A stretch of DNA of 62,048 nt from Actinocatenispora rupis (GTDB lineage: Bacteria > Actinomycetota > Actinomycetes > Mycobacteriales > Micromonosporaceae), in NCBI RefSeq assembly GCF_016861975.1, contig NZ_BOMB01000034.1, positions 1 to 62,048 of the forward strand. Direction: 5' to 3'. Of this stretch, positions 33,016 through 41,657 are shown in pieces (position 1 is the first letter of the stretch; every line of letters starts with the position of its first letter). The notes under the pieces are model-generated. The model did not search any database. It was not told where the DNA came from and saw nothing but the letters and a program-made list of their open reading frames with translations. Made by a program: the position numbers and the translations under genes.

Positions 33016-33618
33016 ATGCCCGACACACCGCACACCGCTCACCGCCGGCGGCCGGCGCCGCTGCTCACCGCCCAGCAGCGCGACACCCTGGCCGCCGCAC
33101 TACCCGTCCTGCATCACCAATGCCGCTGGTCAGTGGACAAGATCGCCAACGAGACCGGCTGGGATCCCCGCACCGTTCGCCGTTTCCTACGGGAACAGAC
33201 CACCACACCAGTACGCGGCGCCATGGCCTCCGGCCTCCGGCTGACCGTCAAGCAACGGCGCGAGCTGGCCCGCCGGTACGAGAACGGCGCCACCGTCAAC
33301 ACGCTCGCCGCCGAGTACGACTGCACCTGGATGCGGATGTGGGACACGCTGATCGCGGCCGGTGTCACCCCGCGCGCCAAACGCGGCACCGGCCTCGGCC
33401 GCTACACCGGCACCGACCGGGTCCTGCTCCGCGCGAACGTGGTGATCCTCTCCCACGAAGGAGCCACCCCGCAGACCATCGCGGAACGATGCGAGATCGC
33501 CGCAACAACCGTGACCAATCTGCTCGACGAAGCCGGCTACCCCCGGCGCGGCGCGCAGCAGGCGCAGCGGCAGGCCCTAGACGTCGCCCAGCACGCCCCG
33601 TGCGACACGTCGCCGTGA
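33016..33618 (+). CDS. Putative DNA-binding protein with two or three HTH motifs
   Basis: About 200 residues. Segments SVDKIANETGWDPRTVRRFLRE, GATVNTLAAEYDCTWMRMWDTLIAAGV and TPQTIAERCEIAATTVTNLLDEAGYP each look like a helix-turn-helix of the resolvase/AsnC style, arranged as repeats. I chose the ATG at 33016 because of the AGGAG just upstream; an earlier ATG at 32968 has none. It may be a transcription factor or a recombination directionality-type protein. The neighbouring small genes are unrecognised. Confidence 0.6.
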   Translation: MPDTPHTAHRRRPAPLLTAQQRDTLAAALPVLHHQCRWSVDKIANETGWDPRTVRRFLREQTTTPVRGAMASGLRLTVKQRRELARRYENGATVNTLAAEYDCTWMRMWDTLIAAGVTPRAKRGTGLGRYTGTDRVLLRANVVILSHEGATPQTIAERCEIAATTVTNLLDEAGYPRRGAQQAQRQALDVAQHAPCDTSP

Positions 33619-33862
33619 TTACGACCGAACCGGTCGGAGACGATTAGCCGGCACGGACATCCCGTTCCTGGTAGCCGAAACAATCCACGACACGCTACGC
33701 CCTCGTCGGCGGTCCCCCGTACGTGCAGAAGACGCGCTGACGGCGCGCGGAGGCACCGACGTCGACTGGTCCCACCGGAACACCCGACGCCGAGTAACCG
33801 TCAAGCACCCACCAACCGCCGCAGAGCCTCTAGCCCCACCGCCCCAACGAGAGGGATCAGCT

Positions 33863-34453
33863 ATGAGACACCAGATCCTGCCCGGACTGAGCCTCGACCA
33901 CACCATGTACGAAGCCGCCGCCGCCGGCCTCACCGCTCACGCCCCTGGCCATGCCTTGACCTGGGCGCAGTTCCTCGACCCCACCGACTGGCGCCTGATC
34001 CCCGATCCCGGACCACAGCCCCGCGCGTACAAGGCCGAACGACGACTCGCCATCCGCCCCGACGGACAGATGATCACCCTCCACGCATGGTTGCTACCCG
34101 ACCGGCGCTCCAACACCGCAACGCCCCACAGCCACCCCTGGCAGTTCCAGTCCCACATCCTGCTCGGCGGCTACACCGAACAGCGCTACCAGCGCATCAA
34201 CGACCACATCACCGTTGAAGACGCCACCCACCGATACCGCGACACCAACACCGTCGACCTGGCCACCTTCCACGAAGTCGTCGACCTGGAACCCGGACCC
34301 ACCATCACCCTGATGATCACCGGACCCGCGATCGAACGTGGCCGATGGGGCTACCTCGACCCCGAGACCGGCGAGTTCACCCCCAACCGCCCAGCCCCCG
34401 ACTTCACCAAACGCCTCGCCGCCCTCAACCCGCACATGCCGCGCACGCAATGA
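33863..34453 (+). CDS. Cupin-like protein
   Basis: 196 residues. A beta-rich core includes ATPHSHPWQFQSHILLGGYTEQRY, with a histidine pair before a PW turn and a glycine turn typical of single-domain cupins. The ATG at 33863 follows a GAGAGGGAT ribosome site. Cupins bind metal or small ligands, and several act as isomerases or dioxygenases. The function here is unknown. It stands alone, with 240 bases of unexplained sequence before it and a convergent gene after it. Confidence 0.6.
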   Translation: MRHQILPGLSLDHTMYEAAAAGLTAHAPGHALTWAQFLDPTDWRLIPDPGPQPRAYKAERRLAIRPDGQMITLHAWLLPDRRSNTATPHSHPWQFQSHILLGGYTEQRYQRINDHITVEDATHRYRDTNTVDLATFHEVVDLEPGPTITLMITGPAIERGRWGYLDPETGEFTPNRPAPDFTKRLAALNPHMPRTQ

Positions 34454-34544
34454 CAGAGCAACCCCCGCAGATAGGCATCGCGGCGACCTCTGCAGCGGCA
34501 GGCCGGCATCGGGTTGGCGCGTCGAGCTGGACCACCAGCCTGGG

Positions 34545-34967
34545 CTACTCTGCCGGCTGCTCCCACACGAGACTCGCCGGGTCCTTGTGGTTGAGGCCAT
34601 GCAGGTCAGCCGGCTGAGAATTGGCCAGCAGCGATGCCATGGAGTCGAGGACGTTGTCGGCGTCGTCGAACCGCGGTTGCTCATTCACCGCGTCGATCAC
34701 CCGGTTCTCCAGATCACGCAGCGACCGGATGCTGTGATGAACCGCGACCAGCAACCTGCCAAGGTCGTGGAGTGGGCGACGCTCCAGGTCGGCATCCTGC
34801 CAAGCACGAGCGATCCCGGGCATCTGGAGGAGCAGGTCCACAACGCCGGGATCACTGTCGGTACGCACGGCGATCGTCACCTCATGCGGCTGCGTGTCGG
34901 GCGGAAGCTGAGCCGCAGTGGTCTTGAAGTCCTCCGCAGACCAAGATGCGATGCTGGAGTCGGTCAT
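34545..34967 (-). CDS. Hypothetical protein near the toxin module
   Basis: 140 residues, acidic, mostly helical (LHDLGRLLVAVHHSIRSLRDLENRVIDAV region). No named domain. Start at 34967. It lies about 210 bases downstream of the immunity-like genes on the same strand and could be part of their transcript or a separate acidic binding protein. Confidence 0.55.
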   Translation of the reverse strand: MTDSSIASWSAEDFKTTAAQLPPDTQPHEVTIAVRTDSDPGVVDLLLQMPGIARAWQDADLERRPLHDLGRLLVAVHHSIRSLRDLENRVIDAVNEQPRFDDADNVLDSMASLLANSQPADLHGLNHKDPASLVWEQPAE

Positions 34968-35178
34968 GACACCTCATGTCCAGTGGGCGACCTGGTGACC
35001 GCGACCGTAGCGGCGTCACGCACCTGCAGCAACGGAACTGTCAGATAGTCGCTGCGTCATGGCTCTCGGCGTGTCTCCGCGTGTTCGACCAGACCGAGCT
35101 CATGCATCGACTTCCGCGCTGGCGCCAACGAGCAGCGGCAAGTCCCGCGCCTGGTCACCGGCACCCGCGATGTTGCTC

Positions 35179-35297
35179 CTACTCCGAACTCCCCATCGTG
35201 AGGCGGCCGAGGTGAGCTGTGATGTCGAGGACCCAAGGCTCTTCGAACAGCAGGTCGGCGAATCCCGGTGGGTCGGTAACACCGTGGCGTCGGCCAT
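35179..35297 (-). pseudogene. Frameshifted third copy of the immunity-like gene
   Basis: On the minus strand, after a start reading MADATV, a shifted frame encodes TDPPGFADLLFEEPWVLDITAHLGRLT. This aligns with TDLPGLADLLLEESWVLDIAAHPGRIT of the copy at 36.1-36.5 kb. A frameshift separates the start codon from this segment, and a TAG at 35179-35181 ends it after about 35 codons. Its ATG overlaps the stop of the DUF4926 gene, as for a once-functional operon gene. Confidence 0.7.
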
Positions 35298-35533
35298 CAG
35301 AGCCCGGTCCGGCAACTGCCCGCTTGGGTGTTGCCTGCTTCGCCACCAGTACTGGGCGTCAGCTGATGCGGATGCAAGGTGACTTGGATATCGTCCCCAC
35401 GCTCGTCGGTGAACTCCACCTCGTACGCCGTGTCAGGCGCGTGGAAGACGTGCACGATGGTGCCCTCGCTACCAGCACTCAGCCGATCTTCGGGCAGATC
35501 CTCTGTCAGAAGAACAACATCGAGCTCGTTCAC
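35297..35533 (-). CDS. DUF4926 protein
   Basis: 78 residues matching the DUF4926 pattern from memory: an N-terminal LDVVLLTEDLPEDRL, SEGTIVHVFHAPDTAYEVEF and a DERGDD tail. The GTG start at 35533 has GAGGTGGAG upstream. Such small acidic proteins occur in toxin/immunity neighbourhoods. Here it lies between the second and third immunity-like genes. Confidence 0.7.
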   Translation of the reverse strand: MNELDVVLLTEDLPEDRLSAGSEGTIVHVFHAPDTAYEVEFTDERGDDIQVTLHPHQLTPSTGGEAGNTQAGSCRTGL

Positions 35534-35566
35534 TTCTCCACCTCTTCGCCGACGGGAGTGGCGCGG

Positions 35567-35968
35567 TCAACCCTCGGAGGGCGCGGGACCGGGATCGAGT
35601 TGCACCTGGGGCTCGGAACCCTCGACGGTGATGGTGCCGAAGTCGCCCTCGATCCGTGTCGTTTCGCCGGTGCGCACGAGTTCGTCGATGTTGCCGTAGT
35701 CGATCGTGCCGCTTGCGTCAGTGGAGGGCGGCGTGCCTTGGCCGGTCCACGTCAGCGCAGATACACCCGGCAGAGTGATCGTGCCCCTGCGCCAGCAATA
35801 CGGCTCTTGGTCTGCCGGTGACCGGTACTCAGGATGCTCGGCAGTGAGCACAAGGTCGGCCCGGATCGTGACCACGGCAGGGTGGGCCACAACGTCGAGG
35901 ACGTAGGACTCTTCGAGCAGCAGATCGCCGAATCCCGGCAGCTCCGTGTACGGCGTGGCGTCAGTCAT
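35567..35968 (-). CDS. Immunity-like paralogue 2
   Basis: 133 residues, strongly acidic. It is clearly paralogous to the next gene upstream (36073-36480): both share LPGxxDLLLEES, VLTxEHPEY, LTWTGQG and DYGNID. Acidic small proteins that are tandemly duplicated directly downstream of a toxin-like gene are typical immunity proteins. I do not recognise the family name. The start at 35968 (MTDATPYTEL) matches the paralogue start. 104 bases separate the two copies. Confidence 0.7.
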   Translation of the reverse strand: MTDATPYTELPGFGDLLLEESYVLDVVAHPAVVTIRADLVLTAEHPEYRSPADQEPYCWRRGTITLPGVSALTWTGQGTPPSTDASGTIDYGNIDELVRTGETTRIEGDFGTITVEGSEPQVQLDPGPAPSEG

Positions 35969-36072
35969 GGCAGGTCCCAGTGGATCGGCGTGCGGTTCAA
36001 ATCTCGGCGCCACACCCAGCGGCAGGTCAGCGGCTGAGTGACCGGGTTCCCCGGGTTGCTCCCCTGTCGACG

Positions 36073-36480
36073 CTAGTTCCCTGGGCTCGCGGGAAGGGGA
36101 TCGAGCTCCACCTTCGGTGCATCGGACTCGACGAGGAGCGAGCCGAACTCGCCGTCGATTCGCGTCGTGCGCCCGGACCGCACGAACACGTCGATGTTGC
36201 CGTAGTCAATGGATCCGTCGGGGTCCACGATTGGCCGTGCTCCTTGGCCCGTCCAGGTCAAGGTCACAACCTCGGGCAGGGTGAGGGTGCCGAACCGTGT
36301 GCAGAACTGCTCCTGCGGCCCGGGTGGTGCGTACTCCGGATGCTCAGGCGTAAGGACAAGCTCCGCCCGCAGAGTGATGCGACCGGGGTGTGCTGCGATG
36401 TCCAGCACCCAGGATTCCTCAAGCAGCAGGTCGGCGAGTCCAGGCAAGTCGGTGTATGGCGTTGGCGTTGCATCGGTCAT
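36073..36480 (-). CDS. Immunity-like paralogue 1
   Basis: 135 residues, acidic, with conserved blocks ITLRAELVLTPEHPEY, LTWTGQG and DYGNIDVFVRSGR. Its ATG overlaps the stop of the toxin-like tail (ATGA), which is the usual arrangement of a cognate immunity gene. It should bind and block the neighbouring toxin in the cytoplasm. That is inferred from context and composition, not from a named domain. Confidence 0.72.
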   Translation of the reverse strand: MTDATPTPYTDLPGLADLLLEESWVLDIAAHPGRITLRAELVLTPEHPEYAPPGPQEQFCTRFGTLTLPEVVTLTWTGQGARPIVDPDGSIDYGNIDVFVRSGRTTRIDGEFGSLLVESDAPKVELDPLPASPGN

Positions 36481-36896
36481 GGCAAGTCCCAATGGATCGG
36501 TGTGTGGTTGCCGGGGCTCCTGCGTGATACGAGGTTCCCGGATGCGTCGATCCGCCTCCCGGCGGCATTACGCAGCTCGACATGTGGGTGCTCGCTTCCC
36601 GGTGTGCGAGCACTTCCCTTTTTGATCGTCATCCGGGCCTCACCATTCTTGTCTATGAACCTCGGCGGCCCGCCCTCGGCCTGCTCACGGGTCCATCCCT
36701 GTGCCAGTGCCCACTTCTCAAGCTCGGAGGCCCGCCCGTTCCCTCCGGCCAGCATCGCAGCTAGCTCAGGCTCGATGAGAGGTGGACCTTTTGACTCAGG
36801 CTCGATGGGAGGTGGACCTTCTGACCTGGCAGCCGCCGGCAGGGTGCCAGGGGACGTTCCGGGCGGCGGCGTGGATCTGCCGCCGCCCGCGGTCAA
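36477..36896 (-). CDS. Toxin-like C-terminal domain
   Basis: 139 residues as a separate frame with a TTG start. A Pro/Glu linker (residues 1-45) is followed by a compact domain with RASELEKWALAQGW and RMTIKKGSARTPGSEHPH, then RIDASGNLV and NHTPIHWDLP at the end. Similar tails end many polymorphic toxins and small secreted actinobacterial proteins; several basic and His residues could be catalytic. There is no ribosome site at the TTG. The frame joins the upstream gene at a slippery heptamer, so it is probably the C-terminal part of that protein. Confidence 0.6.
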   Translation of the reverse strand: MTAGGGRSTPPPGTSPGTLPAAARSEGPPPIEPESKGPPLIEPELAAMLAGGNGRASELEKWALAQGWTREQAEGGPPRFIDKNGEARMTIKKGSARTPGSEHPHVELRNAAGRRIDASGNLVSRRSPGNHTPIHWDLP

Positions 36897-37423
36897 AAAT
36901 TTCCTGTCTGGCGGGTCTGCGTGATCGTCTCATCGACCTTCTGGGTCGCCTGCCCGATCAACCCCAGCACGGTCGGCAAGTGCGAGGAGGCGGTGTTGAT
37001 CGCAGCAGCCAGCGGCCCAGGGCTAGCGTTGCGCAGCACCCGTTGGACCACGGCCGGCAGCGGCTTCAGCTCCGCGTGCACCGCAGCGACCGTCGTGCTT
37101 GCCCGCTCGGCATGGGACTTCGCCTGAACAAGGTGCTGCTGGATGCCGTCGGTGTTGTCGGCGGCTGCCGCCGCGCTGGCTTTGCCCGCCGCGGACTGCA
37201 GCGTCGTATTCGCCGCGTCCAGCTTGCTGTACGCGGCCTTCAACTGGCCATGGATCTGACTGGCCTGCGCGAAGACCTGAGCATTACCCAACCTTTGAGC
37301 CTGCAGACTGATCTGCTCAGCACCGCCCACCGCGGCCTGCAGCGCCACACGCGCGTCGGCCAGCGGCCTGACCGGTGCAACCAACGACTGCTGCGCCGCG
37401 CCGATCACATCGGAACCCGCCAC
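36893..37423 (-). CDS. Helical N-terminal (LXG/WXG-like) protein of the toxin module
   Basis: 176 residues of Ala/Gln-rich helix with heptad character (AQQSLVAPVRPLADARVAL, LKAAYSKLDAANTTL). It has no signal peptide; proteins of this type are exported by specialised (type VII-like) systems. The GTG at 37423 follows GGAGGGG. It ends at TGA 36893-36895 within A AAT TTT TGA. A -1 shift there would fuse it to the toxin-like tail, giving a protein of about 315 residues. The family name is not certain. Confidence 0.62.
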   Translation of the reverse strand: MAGSDVIGAAQQSLVAPVRPLADARVALQAAVGGAEQISLQAQRLGNAQVFAQASQIHGQLKAAYSKLDAANTTLQSAAGKASAAAAADNTDGIQQHLVQAKSHAERASTTVAAVHAELKPLPAVVQRVLRNASPGPLAAAINTASSHLPTVLGLIGQATQKVDETITQTRQTGNF

Positions 37424-37634
37424 TACCCCTCCAACACGGAAAAGTTACACACGCCGCACGAGCATAGGACCCTGGTCAAGACCCGAATCCAGCCACCAAC
37501 AGCAACTCAACGATCCGGCGTACGCGGCGACGCCGATCCAGCCGATCCTCTGCGCCAGCCACCTTCGGTGTGGGCGCCTGGCGGTGCGCGGACACGGTCG
37601 GCAGGGCAGCTGGGCCGGGCGCCGGCGCGTGCGA

Positions 37635-38117
37635 TCAGCCTGTCTGCGCCGTGCGCAACGCGGCCCGGACAGCCTGATCTGCGGTGTCGACATGCTCCAA
37701 GCCGGCGATCTCGTCACCATCTGCGTCCTGCACTCGCCATCCACCAAGACAGATGACCGGCACCCCTCCGCGCCGCTTGGCGAGAGCCACCTCGCTGAGC
37801 GTGCCCCACGAGCCGCCGACGACGATCACCGCGTCGGCGCTCCAGATCAGGATCGCGTTGCGGGCCTCGCCCATGTTGGTGACGATTACTGCCGACAGGT
37901 CCGGCGAGGCGCCGCTGCGGTCGGCGTTCGGCCGCACCCCGATGACAAGTCCGTTGGCGGAGCGTGCGCCGGATGCTGCTGAGGCCATGACGCCGGTGCC
38001 GCCACCGCACAGCACCACAGACCCGGCCTCAGCGAGGAGCCTCCCAACACGCTCAGCGTTGACATGGTCGTCGGGCGTGGCATCGCGGGGTCCGCACACG
38101 GCAACCTGAAACGGCAC
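37635..38117 (-). CDS. SLOG-fold protein (TIGR00725/LOG-like)
   Basis: 160 residues with a Rossmann-like core: FQVAVCGPRDA, VVLCGGGTGVMASAASGA, IGVRPNAD and the VVGGSWGTLSEVALAKRRG motif that binds a nucleotide phosphate. Related LOG proteins release cytokinin-type bases; TIGR00725 members are of unknown role, and SLOG proteins also sense nucleotide ligands. The GTG at 38117 after GAGGAG is preferred to longer starts, which add unrelated sequence. It stands about 220 bases from the phosphatase gene on the same strand. Confidence 0.82.
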   Translation of the reverse strand: MPFQVAVCGPRDATPDDHVNAERVGRLLAEAGSVVLCGGGTGVMASAASGARSANGLVIGVRPNADRSGASPDLSAVIVTNMGEARNAILIWSADAVIVVGGSWGTLSEVALAKRRGGVPVICLGGWRVQDADGDEIAGLEHVDTADQAVRAALRTAQTG

Positions 38118-38337
38118 TCGGATCTCCTCATCGTCTGGCGGTCGCAGAAGCCGGGCAGTGATGCAGTGGGCACTCTGAGGCCATCGAATGGCTGTCTGGA
38201 CGGATGGCGGTCGTGGTTGCGCAAGGTGCTGGGGGTCCGTGGTTCCGGAAGGCAGTCCTCGCCCTCTCGGTCTGAATGATGTGTTGGGCAAGCCTCGTTG
38301 GTGATCGACGAACGCGGCGATGGTCCTCCGGGAAGGG

Positions 38338-39267
38338 CTACAGGAGGTCAAGCACGTTCAGGATGCTGCGTGCCAGTTCGGGAGTCGAGGCGGCGATGAA
38401 TGTCTGTCGGCGGTTCATGGCCTCGGCGATGTCTGCCATCGAGTTGAGCTGGTGGTCGAGTGGGAGTGGTATGCCGTCGAGGTCGATGACGGTGCCGCCG
38501 GCGGCGTGCAGGATGTAGTGGCCGGGGGCGAGGTCCCAGAGGGCGAAGCCTTTCGCGAACTCGATGGTGGCGTCGGTGGCCCCGGTGGCGACGTGACACA
38601 GGCTCACCGATCCGAAGTCGACGCCAACGCGCCCGCGGCTCTTCGCACCCGGTGGTCGTGTGCCGAGTGCCTCGATAAGCCGAGTCTGGTTGGCGAGTGG
38701 AAGCAGGCGCTCGGTCGGGCGCATCAGGTAGTTCGTGACGAGCGCATCCGATAGTGCCGTGCCGTGGTGCACGGCAACGCCTTGCGGCTGGCCGCCGTCT
38801 GTCGCGACGTAGGCGTGGTCGTCGCCGTGGGCGTCGCGCGCGGCGATGTAGAGCTGGATGTGGTGGAACAGGTCGCCGACGACGGCCGCGACCGGTCGGG
38901 CCAGGAACCGCGAGTACGCCATGACGTGGGTGTAGCCGAGGATCCCGCGGACTGCGAGTTCGCTGGTGTCCAACGGATCGACCAACACGACCAGGTCGGG
39001 ATCCGGGTCGCTGCCGACGATCTCCGGGTCCGCCTCCTCCGAGGCGTAGACGAACCCGGGCAGCTGCGCGCGCAGTAGCTCCTTGTATCGGTCGTGGAGC
39101 CAGAGATCGTGCGAGGACAAGAAGTTGTCCTCGTGGCGCTGGTTCTCGCGTTCGCCGTGGCTGCCGGACAACGCCGAAGAGATCAGCCGGGGCCGGATCT
39201 CAGGGATGATGGTGCGGACCACGCCGACGAGAGTGGTCGCGACATCGGGCAGGCTGCCGGTACTCAC
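38338..39267 (-). CDS. Inositol-monophosphatase-like phosphatase
   Basis: 309 residues. The metal-binding residues of the family are visible: EE in YASEEADPE (about 77-78), DPLDTSE (D97, D100) and WDLAPG near 250 followed by HAAGG. Members remove phosphate from inositol, 3'-phosphoadenosine or sugar phosphates with magnesium. The GTG at 39267 after AAAGGAAC is preferred over an upstream start that adds an Arg-rich leader. It precedes the graspetide operon by 245 bases on the same strand; a link to it is not evident. Confidence 0.85.
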   Translation of the reverse strand: MSTGSLPDVATTLVGVVRTIIPEIRPRLISSALSGSHGERENQRHEDNFLSSHDLWLHDRYKELLRAQLPGFVYASEEADPEIVGSDPDPDLVVLVDPLDTSELAVRGILGYTHVMAYSRFLARPVAAVVGDLFHHIQLYIAARDAHGDDHAYVATDGGQPQGVAVHHGTALSDALVTNYLMRPTERLLPLANQTRLIEALGTRPPGAKSRGRVGVDFGSVSLCHVATGATDATIEFAKGFALWDLAPGHYILHAAGGTVIDLDGIPLPLDHQLNSMADIAEAMNRRQTFIAASTPELARSILNVLDLL

Positions 39268-39512
39268 AGAGGTTCCTTTCTGCGTGTCAGCTCGCGACCC
39301 CAGCCCGCGATCCATCTCGGCGGCGAACAGGCAGGCAAGCCTGCGCCCGTCCGCGCAGTCGGCCTCGGAGCAGGCGAGCTGGTATTGGCCCGGTCGAGGG
39401 CTGTGCGGTCGTAGAGATGTGCATGCTGGCCTCGGTCCGGAGCTGCGCGAGATGCTGGAGATGGTGGTCTGCCGACCCCGGCAGGCCCGTCAATGCTGAT
39501 CAACAACCCGCG

Positions 39513-40676
39513 TCATCGTGGTGACCGTGTCGTCGAATGTATGGGTTGGTGTGGGTGATCGAGCCAGAGGGCGTGGTTGCCGCTGGTGTCGACGGTGAGG
39601 CCGAGCCGGTCGCGGGTGGGTTGGCCGAGCCGGCGCCAGGTGCGGTGTGCGGCGGTGAGTTCGTCCGCGATGCGGCGCGTGCCCCGTTGCTCGGTGTCGC
39701 CGTTCGCATCGATCAGGGCCCATGAGCCGTCGGCGCCAACCAGCCAGAGCTGTTCGGGTGCGCCGTCGGGGGTGAAGGTGATCCATCCGACGTCGGGGAC
39801 AAGCAGCGCGGCGAGCATCGCGAAGTCGAGGTCGCCGAGCGTGCGGGAGGTCACGTCGACGTGGCCGCGGTCGCCGGCAGGGGCGTGGAGCGCGGCGTCG
39901 AACCGTTCTTGGGTGGTGCGGTCGGGTTGTTCGTCGCGGGTCGGCATGAAGTCGCCGTAGTCGGCGAGGAAGTGCCCGTGGGCGCGGTCGCCGTCAACGT
40001 CGAGCAGGGCCAGGGCGCCGCCGCCGAGTTCGGCGTAGAGGTTGAGCAGGATCCGGCCACCGGTGCGGGTCTGTCGGATCCACGCGGGCGGGACGGTAGG
40101 CGCGCTGACCGTGGCGATGATCCTGTCGTATCGCGCCCGGTCGGGCACGCCGTCGCGGCCGTCGCCGGTCACGATCGTCGGCGCGCGGCCGACCGCGGCG
40201 ACCGCGGCGCGGGCCTGGTCGGCGAGGACAGGGTCGACCTCGACGCTGGTCACCAGATCATCGCCGAGCCGCTCGGCCAGGAGAGCGGCGTTGTACCCCG
40301 TGCCTGCGCCGATCTCCAACACCCGCTGCCCGTCGTGGACGTCGAGAGCTTCGAGCATCGTAGCCATCAGACCCGGGTCGGAACTCGACGAGGTCGGCGT
40401 ACCCGGGCGCGGCGCGTGCCGGGCGTGGCCCCAGGCGGCAGGGTCGTTGTCGAGCTGCGTGACGACGCTGGTCACCGTGTACACCCGGTCGATCCACTCG
40501 GAATCGCTGGCGTCGACGGCGGCCCACTTCCCCGTCGGGGTCGGCCAGTAGAACCGGGGCAGGAACGGGTGCCGGGGCACCGTACGGAACGCGTGGATCC
40601 ATGGCGCGGTGCGGAGGTTGCCGGCGTCGATGAGCTGGTCGACCATCCGGGTGTGCGCGGCTGCCGGGTCAGTCAT
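39513..40676 (-). CDS. Graspetide-associated PIMT-like O-methyltransferase
   Basis: 387 residues. The N-terminal 210 residues resemble protein-L-isoaspartate methyltransferase (PCMT): the SSSSDPGLMATMLEA substrate-loop region (about 96-110), SAM motif I VLEIGAGTGYN (119-129) and a VEVDP motif II. The C-terminal part is an extension found in graspetide methyltransferases. Such enzymes methylate an Asp in the modified peptide, which then cyclises to an aspartimide. It overlaps the ATP-grasp gene by 8 bases. It is the third gene of the operon, and the precursor carries an Asp-Gly site. Confidence 0.88.
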   Translation of the reverse strand: MTDPAAAHTRMVDQLIDAGNLRTAPWIHAFRTVPRHPFLPRFYWPTPTGKWAAVDASDSEWIDRVYTVTSVVTQLDNDPAAWGHARHAPRPGTPTSSSSDPGLMATMLEALDVHDGQRVLEIGAGTGYNAALLAERLGDDLVTSVEVDPVLADQARAAVAAVGRAPTIVTGDGRDGVPDRARYDRIIATVSAPTVPPAWIRQTRTGGRILLNLYAELGGGALALLDVDGDRAHGHFLADYGDFMPTRDEQPDRTTQERFDAALHAPAGDRGHVDVTSRTLGDLDFAMLAALLVPDVGWITFTPDGAPEQLWLVGADGSWALIDANGDTEQRGTRRIADELTAAHRTWRRLGQPTRDRLGLTVDTSGNHALWLDHPHQPIHSTTRSPR

Positions 40677-41655
40677 GATGTCCTCGTTCTTGCTCGACGG
40701 TCAAGGCGTCCGCGATGGCCGCGGCGATCGGAAGGCCGGTGGCGTCTTCGATCCAACCCCACTGGCCGTTGGGGTTCACCTCCAAGAACACGTGCCGGCC
40801 GTCGGGGGTAACGACCAGGTCGAGCGCGCCGAACCGCAGGTTCAACGCGTCCATGAGACGGCACACCGCGGCGGCGACGGGCGGGGGCAGTTCGGTCACG
40901 CTGTAGGTGAGGTTCTCGTAGTCGGCGCGCCAGTCGGTACGGCCGGTGTCGCTCGTGGCATCGATTTGCGCGGTGTACATGCGGCCGTCGACGTAGGTGA
41001 CGCGCAGCTCGTGAGACTTCGACACGGGCTCCTGGAACAGGTGTGCGGCGAGCCGGACGCCGGCCGGGTCGAGCTGCTCGGCCGCGACGGGCGTGCTGTA
41101 CAGGATGCGGGGCGCGTCGCCGTCAGGGCCGCGGATGATGCTGGTGGACAGCGACTTGTACATCACCCGGCCGCCCAGTTCGGCAGCGAAGGTCGCAGCT
41201 CGCTTGTGGTCGTTGGTGATCAGCGTTCGCGGCACGTCGAGTCCAACCCGGCGCGCGGTGTCGAGCTGGATCGGCTTGTACTCGGCGCGGCCGATCGCGG
41301 CTGGGTGATTCAGCCACCGCGGGATCAGGTGCAGCACACCACCAAGCCCGCGCAGGCTTTCACGACTGGCCCATCGCTGGTCTGCGTCGGTGAGCCCTGC
41401 CGGGTACCGGAACCGGGCCGGCCGCCGGTAGTACGCACAGCTCACTTCGGCCAAGTCGAGCGTGCGGCCGGTGTCGAGGCGAAGATTGCCGGCCCAGCCC
41501 ATGCCAAGCTCCGCGTTCAGTGTGAGCCGTTGGGGGAGGTCTCCCGGGTCGCAGCGGAAGACCGGTACGCCGCGCCGGTTCAGCTCGTCGACCACCATGT
41601 CGGCGGTCGGGTCGAACCACTGGGTGAGCACCAGAACCGTCCCGGGAGACCCCAT
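40669..41655 (-). CDS. ATP-grasp RiPP maturase (graspetide ligase)
   Basis: 328 residues of the ATP-grasp family that forms side-chain ester or amide rings in graspetides. Ligand-site residues visible: K127 (AEYKPIQ), K167 (YKSLSTS), E209 (FQEPVSK), E216/R218 (HELRV) and the metal motif LEVNPNGQW (291-299). The precursor gene ends two bases upstream, so the two are co-translated. The N-terminal half (about 1-115) should bind the precursor. It joins Asp/Glu side chains of the core to Thr or Ser hydroxyls using ATP. Confidence 0.92.
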   Translation of the reverse strand: MGSPGTVLVLTQWFDPTADMVVDELNRRGVPVFRCDPGDLPQRLTLNAELGMGWAGNLRLDTGRTLDLAEVSCAYYRRPARFRYPAGLTDADQRWASRESLRGLGGVLHLIPRWLNHPAAIGRAEYKPIQLDTARRVGLDVPRTLITNDHKRAATFAAELGGRVMYKSLSTSIIRGPDGDAPRILYSTPVAAEQLDPAGVRLAAHLFQEPVSKSHELRVTYVDGRMYTAQIDATSDTGRTDWRADYENLTYSVTELPPPVAAAVCRLMDALNLRFGALDLVVTPDGRHVFLEVNPNGQWGWIEDATGLPIAAAIADALTVEQERGHHD

Positions 41656-41657
41656 CG

